Shown piece after piece: positions 24,595 to 33,349 of a stretch of DNA of 64,000 nt. Each line of letters begins with the position of its first letter. Position 1 is the first letter of the stretch. The position numbers and the translations under genes are program-made. Source of the stretch: Streptomyces sp. NBC_00250. Its GTDB lineage: Bacteria; Actinomycetota; Actinomycetes; Streptomycetales; Streptomycetaceae. The stretch is from positions 3,535,501-3,599,500 of the forward strand of contig NZ_CP108088.1 of the NCBI RefSeq assembly GCF_036192275.1. The letters are read 5' to 3'. The notes beneath the pieces are model-generated. The model did no database searches. It was not told where the DNA came from and was given only the letters and a program-made list of their open reading frames with translations.

Positions 24595-26136
24595 CTAGAC
24601 CCGGCCGAGGCGGGTGACGAGGCGGCGGAGGGACCATCCCGTCCGGCGCAGGCCCGCCCAGGCGCAGCAGGCGGTGATGCCGAGTGCGGTCAGGGCGGCG
24701 CCGGGCGCGGTCGGCACGCCGTTCATCACGAGGACGCCGATCAGGACGACGAAGAGTCCGTCGAACTGCCACACGAAGACCCGGAGGGCGGAGAGGTCGC
24801 CCAGCGGCGTGATGATGGGGAGCAGCAACTCGACGGGCAGGTTCGTCTTCATCTCGCGCAGGAACCTGGCGCCGAGCACGAGCCCCACCGTCCCCGTGAT
24901 CAGCAGCACCGGGCCGCCGTCGTCGAGGGGCAGGCGGGTGAGGACCGTGACACCGGCCGCGAGCCCCACCGAGGCCACCACAGCGACGACCGGCCAGGCC
25001 AGGGTGCGGGCGAGCGTCCCGCCCCACCGCTCGCCGTAGAGCGGGGCCAGGGTCAGCTCGTCGCGCAGGCCGCGCCAGGTCTCGCCGACCCACCCGGACC
25101 CCCAGTACACGGCGACCGCGCCGGCCGCCCAGGACAGCGTCGCCGGCCCGGCGTCCGGCTCCGCGACGCCGAGCGTCAGCAGGGCGCCGCCGGCCGGCAG
25201 GAACACCGCGGCCGCGCTCGCGCGCCCCTTCGTGCGCAGCGCGCGGACCGCTCCCTGGACGAGGTGGCCGCGCAGCCGCCCGTCCGGTCGCGTCAGGGCG
25301 GTGGTGAGCCCTCTCGGCTCCGGTCGGTACAGATCGAGCGCGTGGTGGAGCGTGCCGGTCCAGGCGAAGTCCTGGGCCTCGGCGGCACGCGCCGATTCAC
25401 GTGCGAGCCGGGCGAGGTCGACCGTACGGACGGACCGGAAGGCGGACCGGCCGAGCACCGCCGCCGCGACCGCCAGGACACCGGTGACGAGCCCGAGGCC
25501 GCCGCCGGCCAGGAGGCCGGACCGGCCGAGCAGCGCCACGAGGACCGCCGTGACTCCCACGACGGAGGCGAGCAGGACGTTCTCGCGCACCGTCCGGACC
25601 TGGCCCCAGAGCCACGTCACGGCGGCGACGGCTCCGATGCCGACCGCGACGGCCACGCCCTGCGGTGCGAGCCCGCGTCCGGGGTGGTCGAACAGGTCGG
25701 TGCCGAGGAACGTCGCCGTGCACACCGCGAGGAGCGTGCCGAGTCCCGCGTACACCAGCCGACGGCGGGCGATCGTGCCGAGGTAGTGCGTCGGGGACAG
25801 GTCCGTGGACATGAACACGTGCAGCAGGAACGGCTTGAGCACCAGCGGTCCCCAGAACCGGCCGGCGAGCTGGGCGCCCCAGACCACCGCCGCCGCGACC
25901 AGGCAGGCCACGGGTGTCGCCGCCTCGGCGGACTCCAGGGAGAGAAGCGCCCGCGTGGTGCGCACCAGGGTGACGACCGGCACGACGTAGACGGCGCCGA
26001 GGATGACGGTGAGATAGACGGTGTACGCCCAGTCCCGCACCGTGGTGCTGTCACCGCGGTGGGCGTAGCGGTGGCGTACGGCGTGGACGCGTGCCCGGGG
26101 GTCGGCCTCGACCTCGGTGATGCTGTCCGTGGTCAC
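24595..26136 (-). CDS. Multi-span membrane protein of a two-gene ABC system (DUF6297-like)
   Basis: The protein has 513 residues with about ten to twelve hydrophobic segments (YTVYLTVILGAVYVVPVV, LVYAGLGTLLAVCTATFLG, VVAVVASVGLAAGVTVL). Its start overlaps the stop of the ATPase gene (ATGA), so the two are coupled. I read it as the permease of an ABC exporter; the DUF6297 label is from memory. Substrate is unknown. Confidence 0.75.
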   Translation of the reverse strand: MTTDSITEVEADPRARVHAVRHRYAHRGDSTTVRDWAYTVYLTVILGAVYVVPVVTLVRTTRALLSLESAEAATPVACLVAAAVVWGAQLAGRFWGPLVLKPFLLHVFMSTDLSPTHYLGTIARRRLVYAGLGTLLAVCTATFLGTDLFDHPGRGLAPQGVAVAVGIGAVAAVTWLWGQVRTVRENVLLASVVGVTAVLVALLGRSGLLAGGGLGLVTGVLAVAAAVLGRSAFRSVRTVDLARLARESARAAEAQDFAWTGTLHHALDLYRPEPRGLTTALTRPDGRLRGHLVQGAVRALRTKGRASAAAVFLPAGGALLTLGVAEPDAGPATLSWAAGAVAVYWGSGWVGETWRGLRDELTLAPLYGERWGGTLARTLAWPVVAVVASVGLAAGVTVLTRLPLDDGGPVLLITGTVGLVLGARFLREMKTNLPVELLLPIITPLGDLSALRVFVWQFDGLFVVLIGVLVMNGVPTAPGAALTALGITACCAWAGLRRTGWSLRRLVTRLGRV

Positions 26137-26756
26137 CCCAGCTCCATGACGCCGTCGCAGGCTTCCACGATGGCGGTCTCATGGGTGGCGACCAGGATCG
26201 ACGCCCCCTGCTCCGCCCGCTCGGTGAGCAGGGTGGCGACGAGGTCGACGCGGTCGGTGTCGAGGTGCCGCTCGGGTTCGTCGAGCAGGATGACGTCGGC
26301 GGGGCGGACCAGGGTCAGCGCGAGGTTGAAGAGCTGGAGCTGGCCGGAGGAGAGCTGGGAGGGGAATCGCGCGCCCAGTGCGGTGAGACCCAGGCGCCCG
26401 ACGATCTCCTCGGCGCGCTCGGTGGTCGTCGTGGTGTTGCCGTACCACGAGGCGGCGACCAGGGTCACCTGCTCACGGATCGTCATGTCACGGGCCACGG
26501 GGACCGGTTCGACGAGCGAGGCCACCAGCCGCCGGTGCCGGGGCCTGGCCAGGTCGACGGTCTCTCCCCGCACGAGGACGGCGCCGTCCGTCAGCCGCCG
26601 GCTCCCCAGGAAGGCCCGGAGGAGGGTCGTCTTCCCGGAGCCGTTGCTTCCGGTGAGACACCGGAACTCGCCCGGCATGACCGCGAACGTCGTCGGCGCG
26701 AGCAGCGTGGTCCCGTCCAGGACGACCGTGGCGCGCTCGGCGGAGATCGCGGGCAC
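26133..26756 (-). CDS. ABC transporter ATP-binding protein
   Basis: The protein has 207 residues from a GTG at 26756 (VPAISAERATVV), 6 nt behind AAAGGGAAG; a GTG at 26774 would add six residues but lacks a site. Walker A GSNGSGKTTL, signature LSSGQLQL, Walker B VILLDEPERHLD and the His switch (ATHET) are all present, so it should hydrolyse ATP. It is short for the family, with only the nucleotide-binding domain. It powers the permease encoded directly downstream. Confidence 0.9.
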   Translation of the reverse strand: MPAISAERATVVLDGTTLLAPTTFAVMPGEFRCLTGSNGSGKTTLLRAFLGSRRLTDGAVLVRGETVDLARPRHRRLVASLVEPVPVARDMTIREQVTLVAASWYGNTTTTTERAEEIVGRLGLTALGARFPSQLSSGQLQLFNLALTLVRPADVILLDEPERHLDTDRVDLVATLLTERAEQGASILVATHETAIVEACDGVMELG

Positions 26757-26880
26757 TTCGCGCTTCCCTTTCACCGGATCGTTCGTCTCCCCGTCGCCGG
26801 CCCCGAGTGAACTTGCTGCACATCATTTGCAATTGGGTGCGGATCGACCTTAAGCAGACCTTCAAAAGAACGTCAAACGC

Positions 26881-26907
26881 GATTGATTCTTCAATCATTC
26901 TTCAATC
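26881..26907. promoter_or_regulatory. Operator-like TCAATC cluster
   Basis: GATTGA (26881-26886), TCAATC (26891-26896) and TCAATC (26902-26907) make an inverted pair plus a direct repeat 11 bp apart, in a rare AT-rich patch between the ABC genes and the divergent STAND gene. Confidence 0.4.
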
Positions 26908-27042
26908 ACCTTGGTCGACACAGGACTTGAAACGCCCTCTCTCGCGCCGACGCGCGCCCCGCAGCAGACTGGATCCGCACGGTCCGGGGCATGACAAAGC
27001 CTCAGGACCGGGACGGACGGGCACGCGCGGAGGGGGACGCAC

Positions 27043-30000
27043 ATGCGGGACAGCCATCGGGCCGAGGCTGAGCGGCTGTGGGAACGGGCGGTGGAGGAGG
27101 AGCTGCGGAACTCCGGGAGCCGGGTGCGCGCGGAGACCCTGCTCGCCCGGGGCCGGGCCGCACTGGACTCGATGGCGGCGCGTGCGGGCAAGGAGTACGC
27201 GGCGTATCTGTCGGCCGTGGAGCGGGCGGAGGCGGGGGCGGTGCCGGCCGGGCACGGTTCCGCGGCGCACCGTTCCGCCGGTCCGGCGCTCGCCGGCCCC
27301 GCCCTCATCGCCGGGGTCGCGGCCGTCGCGGCCGTCGGCGCGGACCTCGCCCTCGGCACGACGGCGGGAACGGCACTCGGCGCGGGTGCGGCGGTGGCGG
27401 TGGCGAGCGCGGCGGCGACGGTGCTGCGGGCGGTGCCGGGCCGGGCCGGACGGTCAGCCCCGGCTGCGCCGGACGCGCGGGGCCCTGCCGGGCCGGTCGG
27501 CTCGGACGGCTCGGGTGGGGCGGGTGCATCGGTCGGGGCCGGCAGGCCGGACGGGGCGGCCAGGGCGGCTGCGGCTGGGCGGGACGGTGCCGTCGAAGCG
27601 GCGCGGGAGCGGTGGCTGACGGCTCTGGAGGTACGGGGGATGCGGCCCTTCCTGGAGCGGGAACGGTTGTCGCTCGCCGGGGTGATCGGGGAGGTACGAC
27701 CGGGGCTCGACGCTTGGCAGCCGACGGAGGAGGACGCGGGCACCGCCACGGGCACCGACGAGTGGTCCGGCGGGGGGAGCGGGCGGGTTCCGCTGCCGGA
27801 CGGCGAGGAGGAACGGCCTCCCTCGGCGGGCGGGCGGGGCGGCCTGGCCGGGCGGGGCTCTCTGGCGAGCGGATCGGGCGGTTCGGGCGGATCGGGCGAT
27901 GCGGGGCCGCTGGGTGACGGCGGGGCCGGAGGCGTACGGGATGTCCGGGGCGCAGAGAGCGTGCTGGGCAGCGGCGACGTCGGAGGCGTACGGGGCAGCC
28001 TGGGCGCGAAGGGGCTGATGGATGGCGACGCCCTCGGAGGCGTACGGGGCAGCCTGGGTGCGAAGGAGCTGCCGGGTGACGGCGGTGTCGGAGGCGCGCC
28101 GAGCGGTGGGGAGGGAGGGCCGGCGATCCGGCGGGATCCGCGGGCCGTCCCTCCTCGGGTCGAACGGCTGCGCGGGGCCGATCGGAGCGCGGCCGCCCGG
28201 CGGCGGGCGGTGCTTGAGCGGTCCTTCGGTCATCTGCCGGACCCCGGTGGGGACTTCGCGGGGCGGCGGGAGGAACTGGCGCGGATCACGCGCTGGGTGC
28301 AGACGGGGCGGGCGTCGGCGGCGACCCGGCCGACGGTGGTCATGCTGCACGGCGAGCCCGGGTCCGGTCGGACGGCGCTCGCGGTGCGGGCGGCGCACGC
28401 GCTGCGCGACCAGTTCCGGGGCGCGTGCGTGGTCGACCTGCGGGGAGACGCGAGCGGCGAGCGGCCGCTGGCGACCCGGGAGGCGCTGCTCCACCTCCTC
28501 AACCGGCTCGGCGCCCCGCGCGAGCGGCTGCTGTTCCGGGAGGGTGCCACGGCGGACCAGCAGGTGCGGCGGCTCACCGAGTTGTACCGGCGGCAGCTGA
28601 CCGGGGTGCCGGTGACGGTGGTCCTGGACGACGCCGTGGACGCGGACCAGGTGCGGGCCCTGCTGCCGGAGCGCTCCGACAGCCTGATCCTGGTGACCTG
28701 CCGGAAGCCGCTGGACCTCGGGGCCGACGTACCCGTACACGTGCTCCCCGTGGCGGCGCTCGACGCGGCCGGGGCCGAGGAGCTGCTGCGGGCGGCGGGC
28801 GGGGCGGCCGACCCCGGTCCGTACGACGCGGAGGCCTCCGACCGGATCCGGGAGCTGTGCGGCGGGCTTCCGCTGGCACTGCGGGCGGCCGGTTCGTCGC
28901 TGGGCGGGCGTTCCATGGACGACCTGGCGCAGCTGCTCGCCCGGCCGGGCCGGGGCGTCGCCCCGGTCGAACGAGCCTTGTCCGTGCGGTACTTCACCGA
29001 TCTCGACGAGGACGCCCGGCGGCTGCTCCGGCGTCTCTCGCTGGCCGGGCGGGCCTCGCTCGGTGCGGCGGCCGCCGCCGCGCTGCTCGGCGGGAGCGGC
29101 GCCGAGGGGGCCCGGCTGCTGCGGGAGCTGGCCCGCGCGGGGCTGCTCGACCATGTGCGCGGGGAGCGGTACCGGCTGCACGACGCGGTGCGCGGTTTCG
29201 CGGCGGCCAGGCTCCTGGACGAGGAGGACGCGGCGGAGATCGCCGCCGCGCAGGAGCGGCTGATCCGCAGCTACGCGGAGCTCGCGGACGCGGTGATCCG
29301 GATGGTCGACGGCAAGATGTCGACCCGCGCCGACCGTTTCGACGGCCATGGCTTCGGTTCCCTGGAGGCGGCCCTGAGCTGGCTCGACGAGGAGTCCAGC
29401 TTCATCACGGCGGCCCTTCGGCACGCGGAGGGCGTCGACCAGCAGACCGTGCTCGATCTGCTCGGCGCGCTCTGCGACTACTGCCTGCTGCGCGGCGATC
29501 TGTACCGGCTCGGCGAGATCAACGTACTGGCCGAGTCCGTCGGCCAGGGGCAGCTGTCCCGCTCGGTGCAGTGGCGGACCGGGATCGCGGCCCGGCAGCT
29601 CGGCGAGCTCGACAAGGCCCGGACGACCCTGACGTCCGTCGTCTCGCTCTACCAGGAGGCCCACCAGGACGCGGGGGCGGCGCTGGCGCTCTGCTCGCTC
29701 GGCATCACCCTGCACCACCAGGGCCGGCTCGCGGAGGCGGCGGCCCGGCTGCGGGAGGCGCTCGCGCTGCAGGGGCCGGACGCGCTCGCCGCCGACCGGG
29801 GCTGGACGCTGCACGCGCTGGCGGCCGTGGAGCGGGACCGGGGGAACCTGGCGGAGGCCACGGCCCTGCTCGATCGGTCCCTCGCGCTGCACCGGGAGCA
29901 CGAGTCCCCGCACGGACAGGCGTGGGCGCACTTCCAGCGGGGCCAGGTGCTGCTGCTGCGCGGCGACCTGCCGGGCGCGGAGGCCGAGCTGCGGGACGCC

Positions 30001-30810
30001 CTCGACGGCTACGGGCGGATCCACGACGGGCGCGGCGAGGCCTGGGCGCTGACCCAGCTCGCCCGGGCGCGGCTCGCCGCCGGGGACGAGGAGCCGGCCG
30101 TCGAGGGGCTGCGCGGCGCGCTGGCCCGGCATCGCGAGCAGGAGGACGCGCGCGGGGAGGCCTGGACGCTGTACCACCTGGGGCACGCTCTGGAGGAGCG
30201 TGGCGATCGGGACGACGCGGTACGGGAGCTGGGCAGGGCCCGGACGATGTTCTCGCGGATGCGGGACGTGTACGGGCTCGCCAGCGCCCGGCACCATTCG
30301 GGCCGGGTCACCCGCGACCAGCTCGCGGCCCGTACCGGCGGTCTGCGCAACTCCGGCTTCGCCCGGCAGCTGCTCGTGGACGCGCGGGCGGACTTCCACC
30401 GGATCGGGGTGCCGCACGGGGAGGCGTGGACCTGTCTGGAGCTGGCGATCATCGACGCCGGCAACACCAGGGTGCCGCAGGCGCTCGGGCTGTGCGACGA
30501 GGCCCGTGCCCTGTTCGGCACGTACGGCGACCTGCGAGGCGCCGACTGGGCCCGGTTCCTGCGCTGCACCCTGCTCCCGCACGCGGTCCCGGGCAGCCCG
30601 GAGCCGGGGACGGCCACGGCCCGCGAGGAGCTGGCCGCGCTGATCGGGGACCGACACCCGGCCCGTGACCCGCGGCTCGACGACTGCGCCGAGGCGTACG
30701 CCGTGCTCCTTGACCGGGGCGTCCACCCGTCGACGCCCTGGCAGGCCTGGGACCTGGGCATGGTGCCGAACCGGCACGCCCGGGAGGTGCTGGGAGTGCC
30801 GGTGGAGTAG
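27043..30810 (+). CDS. Large STAND-type NTPase with TPR repeats
   Basis: The protein has 1255 residues; ATG 27043 follows GAGGGGG. Residues 1-60 are helical; about 80-130 is an Ala/Val/Gly-rich hydrophobic stretch that could be one or two membrane helices. About 145-375 is low-complexity Gly/Ala/Arg with copies of GGVRGSLGAK. An NB-ARC-like ATPase follows (Walker A GEPGSGRTAL near 437, VTVVLDDAVDADQVRALL, LILVTCRKPLDLG, GLPLALRAAGSSLGGR), then a winged-helix-like part and about ten TPRs (about 820-1190). STAND proteins act as signal-operated switches that oligomerise. No DNA-binding or effector domain is evident, so the output is unknown. Confidence 0.85.
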   Translation: MRDSHRAEAERLWERAVEEELRNSGSRVRAETLLARGRAALDSMAARAGKEYAAYLSAVERAEAGAVPAGHGSAAHRSAGPALAGPALIAGVAAVAAVGADLALGTTAGTALGAGAAVAVASAAATVLRAVPGRAGRSAPAAPDARGPAGPVGSDGSGGAGASVGAGRPDGAARAAAAGRDGAVEAARERWLTALEVRGMRPFLERERLSLAGVIGEVRPGLDAWQPTEEDAGTATGTDEWSGGGSGRVPLPDGEEERPPSAGGRGGLAGRGSLASGSGGSGGSGDAGPLGDGGAGGVRDVRGAESVLGSGDVGGVRGSLGAKGLMDGDALGGVRGSLGAKELPGDGGVGGAPSGGEGGPAIRRDPRAVPPRVERLRGADRSAAARRRAVLERSFGHLPDPGGDFAGRREELARITRWVQTGRASAATRPTVVMLHGEPGSGRTALAVRAAHALRDQFRGACVVDLRGDASGERPLATREALLHLLNRLGAPRERLLFREGATADQQVRRLTELYRRQLTGVPVTVVLDDAVDADQVRALLPERSDSLILVTCRKPLDLGADVPVHVLPVAALDAAGAEELLRAAGGAADPGPYDAEASDRIRELCGGLPLALRAAGSSLGGRSMDDLAQLLARPGRGVAPVERALSVRYFTDLDEDARRLLRRLSLAGRASLGAAAAAALLGGSGAEGARLLRELARAGLLDHVRGERYRLHDAVRGFAAARLLDEEDAAEIAAAQERLIRSYAELADAVIRMVDGKMSTRADRFDGHGFGSLEAALSWLDEESSFITAALRHAEGVDQQTVLDLLGALCDYCLLRGDLYRLGEINVLAESVGQGQLSRSVQWRTGIAARQLGELDKARTTLTSVVSLYQEAHQDAGAALALCSLGITLHHQGRLAEAAARLREALALQGPDALAADRGWTLHALAAVERDRGNLAEATALLDRSLALHREHESPHGQAWAHFQRGQVLLLRGDLPGAEAELRDALDGYGRIHDGRGEAWALTQLARARLAAGDEEPAVEGLRGALARHREQEDARGEAWTLYHLGHALEERGDRDDAVRELGRARTMFSRMRDVYGLASARHHSGRVTRDQLAARTGGLRNSGFARQLLVDARADFHRIGVPHGEAWTCLELAIIDAGNTRVPQALGLCDEARALFGTYGDLRGADWARFLRCTLLPHAVPGSPEPGTATAREELAALIGDRHPARDPRLDDCAEAYAVLLDRGVHPSTPWQAWDLGMVPNRHAREVLGVPVE

Positions 30811-30828
30811 CCCTCCGGGGTACGGCGA

Positions 30829-30869
30829 CGCCCCCGGGTCCGTACCGGTGCGGTACGGACCCGGGGGCG
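30829..30869. terminator. Bidirectional 18-bp perfect hairpin
   Basis: CGCCCCCGGGTCCGTACC (30829-30846) and its exact complement (30852-30869) with a 5-nt loop separate two convergent genes. Confidence 0.8.
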
Positions 30870-30875
30870 GGTCGG

Positions 30876-31112
30876 CTACTTGCCGGCGGCGCCGGCCTTG
30901 GCGGCCGGGGTCTCCGGTGCGGCGTCCGGGTCCGGGGCCTCCTCGAAGGAGACCTTGCCCATGTGGCGGTTCATCGACTTCATCAGCTGCCAGACCGCGA
31001 GGGCCAGGACCGCGAAGACGACGAAGCCGAGGACGCCGGGGGTCACCTTGTTCTTGTCCAGCTCTTCGGCGGCGAAGGGGACAAGCTGGGTCAGTGCCAG
31101 GTGTGCGCTCAT
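30876..31112 (-). CDS. Small single-span membrane protein
   Basis: The protein has 78 residues starting MSAHLALTQLVPFAAEELD one base after the mca stop; an in-frame ATG at 31121 is possible. One membrane segment (about 27-47, VLGFVVFAVLALAVWQL) is followed by an acidic then Ala-rich tail. It is probably translated by coupling with mca. No function can be read from the sequence. Confidence 0.8.
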   Translation of the reverse strand: MSAHLALTQLVPFAAEELDKNKVTPGVLGFVVFAVLALAVWQLMKSMNRHMGKVSFEEAPDPDAAPETPAAKAGAAGK

Positions 31113-31113
31113 G

Positions 31114-31995
31114 TCAGGCATTGTCGCGGATGCCCGCGAAGAGATCTTCCTCGGGGAGGGAGGTCGGGACCAGCGCCTTGCTGAGCTCGTACTCCTCCGT
31201 CGGCCAGACCTCCTTCTGGATGTCCATCGGGACCCGGAACCAGCCGCCGTCGGGGTCGATCTGGGTGCGGTGGGCGATCAGGGCCTTGTCCCGGGTCTCG
31301 AAGAACTCGGCGCAGGGCACGAAGGTGGTCAGCGTCCGCTCGGCACGCTGGAACTCCTTCCAGCGCTCCAGCCACTCGCCGTACGGGGACTCCATCCCGC
31401 GGGCGAGCAGCGCCTCGTGCAGGGCGACCGTGCGGGGACGGTTGAAGCCCTGGTTGTAGTAGAGCTTCAGGGGCTGCCACGACGGGCCGAACTCGGCCTC
31501 CGGGTACTTCTCGGTGTCGGTCGCACCGTCGAAGGCCACCATCGTGATCTTGTGGGTCATGATGTGGTCGGGGTGCGGGTATCCGCCGTTCTCGTCGTAG
31601 GTCGTGACGACCTGCGGGCGGAAGGAGCGGATCTTGCGGACCAGCTCCCCGGCCGCGGTGTCGACGTCCGCGAGGGCGAAGCAGCCCTCGGGAAGCGGCG
31701 GCAGCGGGTCGCCCTCGGGGAGGCCCGAGTCCACGAATCCCAGCCATTCCTGGGAGACGCCCAGGATCTCGCGGGCCTCGTCCATCTCCTTGCGGCGCAC
31801 CTCGTGGATGTTCGCCTCGATGTAGGCGTCACCCTGAAGTTGGGGGTTGAGGACCGAGCCACGCTCGCCGCCCGTGCACGTCACCACCATGACGTCCACC
31901 CCCTCGGACACGTACTTGGCCATCGTGGCCGCACCCTTGCTCGACTCGTCGTCGGGGTGGGCGTGAACGGCCATCAGTCGCAGCTGCTCAGTCAA
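31114..31995 (-). CDS. mca: Mycothiol S-conjugate amidase
   Basis: The protein has 293 residues from a TTG at 31995 behind GAGGATCGA; this gives the usual family length, and an upstream ATG (32070) would run into the divergent gene's control region. Zn-binding motifs are AVHAHPDDESSKG (His13, Asp16) and YPHPDHIMTH. The enzyme splits mycothiol conjugates of toxins and electrophiles into a mercapturic acid and GlcN-Ins, so it serves detoxification. It is cytoplasmic and divergent from the DUF4307 gene. Confidence 0.95.
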   Translation of the reverse strand: MTEQLRLMAVHAHPDDESSKGAATMAKYVSEGVDVMVVTCTGGERGSVLNPQLQGDAYIEANIHEVRRKEMDEAREILGVSQEWLGFVDSGLPEGDPLPPLPEGCFALADVDTAAGELVRKIRSFRPQVVTTYDENGGYPHPDHIMTHKITMVAFDGATDTEKYPEAEFGPSWQPLKLYYNQGFNRPRTVALHEALLARGMESPYGEWLERWKEFQRAERTLTTFVPCAEFFETRDKALIAHRTQIDPDGGWFRVPMDIQKEVWPTEEYELSKALVPTSLPEEDLFAGIRDNA

Positions 31996-32093
31996 GACTC
32001 GATCCTCAGTGATTCGTCGCGGAGGGTGGTCTCTATAGTGACGGAATCGGGGGAGTGAAAATTCCGCCACCCCCGGCTTCGAGAGGATCGATC

Positions 32094-32495
32094 ATGAGCG
32101 CGGTGCGAGAGCAGCTGCCCGAGGGGCGCTACGGACGCTCCGCGGACGAGGCGGCGGACCGCAAGCTCAAGGTCATCGGCGGGGTGCTCGGCGTCCTCTT
32201 CCTCGGCCTGCTGGGCTGGTTCGGCTGGTACTACGTCGTCGACAGCAAGATCAGCGCCGAGATGATCAAGTTCGACGTGGTGAGCGCCACCGAGGTCCAG
32301 GTCCACCTGGAGATCCGCAAGGACGAGGGCGTCAAGGGCGTCTGCACCTTGCGCTCCCGCGCCGAGGACGGCGCCGAGGTGGCCCGCAAGGACGTGCGGA
32401 TCGACGACCCCGCGACCAGGGTCGACCACGTCTTCTCGCTCCGTACGACCGCTCGCGCGACCAGTGCCGAGCTCGTGGGGTGTACGGCTCGGTAG
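32094..32495 (+). CDS. DUF4307-type membrane protein
   Basis: The protein has 133 residues; ATG 32094 follows AGAGGA. A short cytoplasmic N-terminus (EQLPEGRYGRSADEAADRKLK) leads to one membrane helix (about 33-55) and an outer beta-rich domain (EVQVHLEIRKDEGVKGVCTLRSRAEDGAEVARKDV). The pattern fits the actinobacterial DUF4307 family, often next to mca. Function unknown. Confidence 0.88.
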   Translation: MSAVREQLPEGRYGRSADEAADRKLKVIGGVLGVLFLGLLGWFGWYYVVDSKISAEMIKFDVVSATEVQVHLEIRKDEGVKGVCTLRSRAEDGAEVARKDVRIDDPATRVDHVFSLRTTARATSAELVGCTAR

Positions 32496-32684
32496 CGGTG
32501 GGTAGGGACCGGGTGTCGAGTCCCGGCGAGTCACCGCGGTGACCTGGTGTGACGCCATCCTGATGGTTATGTCCTCCCGCTTTTCGCCACTCATTGTTAG
32601 GCTCGTGGTTTCGCCCACCCGGGACAGCAGAGCTTTCCCGTGTAGGGCGATGCTTTGTATTCCCAGTACCTACGAGGAGCACCT

Positions 32685-33182
32685 GTGACCCAGACCAGCG
32701 ACAACGTCACCTGGCTCACCCAGGAGGCGTACAACAAGCTCAAGGACGAGCTTGAGTACCTGTCTGGTCCCGCGCGCACGGAGATCACCATCAAGATCGC
32801 CGCCGCGCGTGAAGAGGGCGACCTGCGCGAGAACGGCGGGTACCACGCGGCCAAGGAGGAGCAGGGCAAGCAGGAGCTCCGCATCCGGCAGCTGACCCAG
32901 CTCCTCGAGCACGCCAAGGTCGGCGAGGCTCCGGCGGACGACGGCATCGTCGAGCCGGGCATGGTCGTCACGATCGCCTTCGACGGCGACGAGAACGACA
33001 CGATGACCTTCCTGCTCGCCTCCCGCGAGTACGCGAGCGGTGACATCGAGACCTACTCGCCGCAGTCGCCGCTCGGCGTCGGTGTCAACGGCAAGAAGGC
33101 CGGCGACGACGCCCAGTACGAGCTGCCGAACGGCAAGAAGGCCACGGTGAAGATCCTCAGCGCGAAGCCGTACACCGGCTGA
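32685..33182 (+). CDS. greA: Transcription elongation factor GreA
   Basis: The protein has 165 residues from GTG 32685 behind GAGGAG. The N-terminal coiled coil (LTQEAYNKLKDELEYL to AREEGDLRENGGYHAAKEEQ) carries the acidic tip residues that reach RNA polymerase's active site, and the C-terminal FKBP-like domain has SPQSPLGVGVNGKKAGD. GreA stimulates transcript cleavage in backtracked polymerase. It is of usual length. Confidence 0.96.
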   Translation: MTQTSDNVTWLTQEAYNKLKDELEYLSGPARTEITIKIAAAREEGDLRENGGYHAAKEEQGKQELRIRQLTQLLEHAKVGEAPADDGIVEPGMVVTIAFDGDENDTMTFLLASREYASGDIETYSPQSPLGVGVNGKKAGDDAQYELPNGKKATVKILSAKPYTG

Positions 33183-33197
33183 GGCACCTGAGTTCAC

Positions 33198-33231
33198 CGA
33201 AGGGCCGGCCCCCACCGGGGCCGGCCCTTCG
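33198..33231 (+). terminator. greA terminator
   Basis: A perfect 15-bp stem (CGAAGGGCCGGCCCC and complement) with a 4-nt loop, 15 nt past the stop. Confidence 0.8.
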
Positions 33232-33349
33232 TGCTGCGTGCGGGGCTGCGTCCGATACTGCGTCCGGTACCGCATCCGGTGCTGCATGCACATGTAATGA
33301 TGCGGCCTGACCGATGCGTCTGACGTCGCGTCACAAGGGGGATGGCGAA

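Noticed and set aside
22354..26853. 1499-codon plus-strand open frame
   Set aside because: It is antisense to three well-supported genes (YyaL-type, ABC permease, ABC ATPase). Long antisense frames are expected at this G+C.
27454..30777. 1107-codon minus-strand open frame
   Set aside because: It is the antisense shadow of the STAND/TPR gene and shows no domain.
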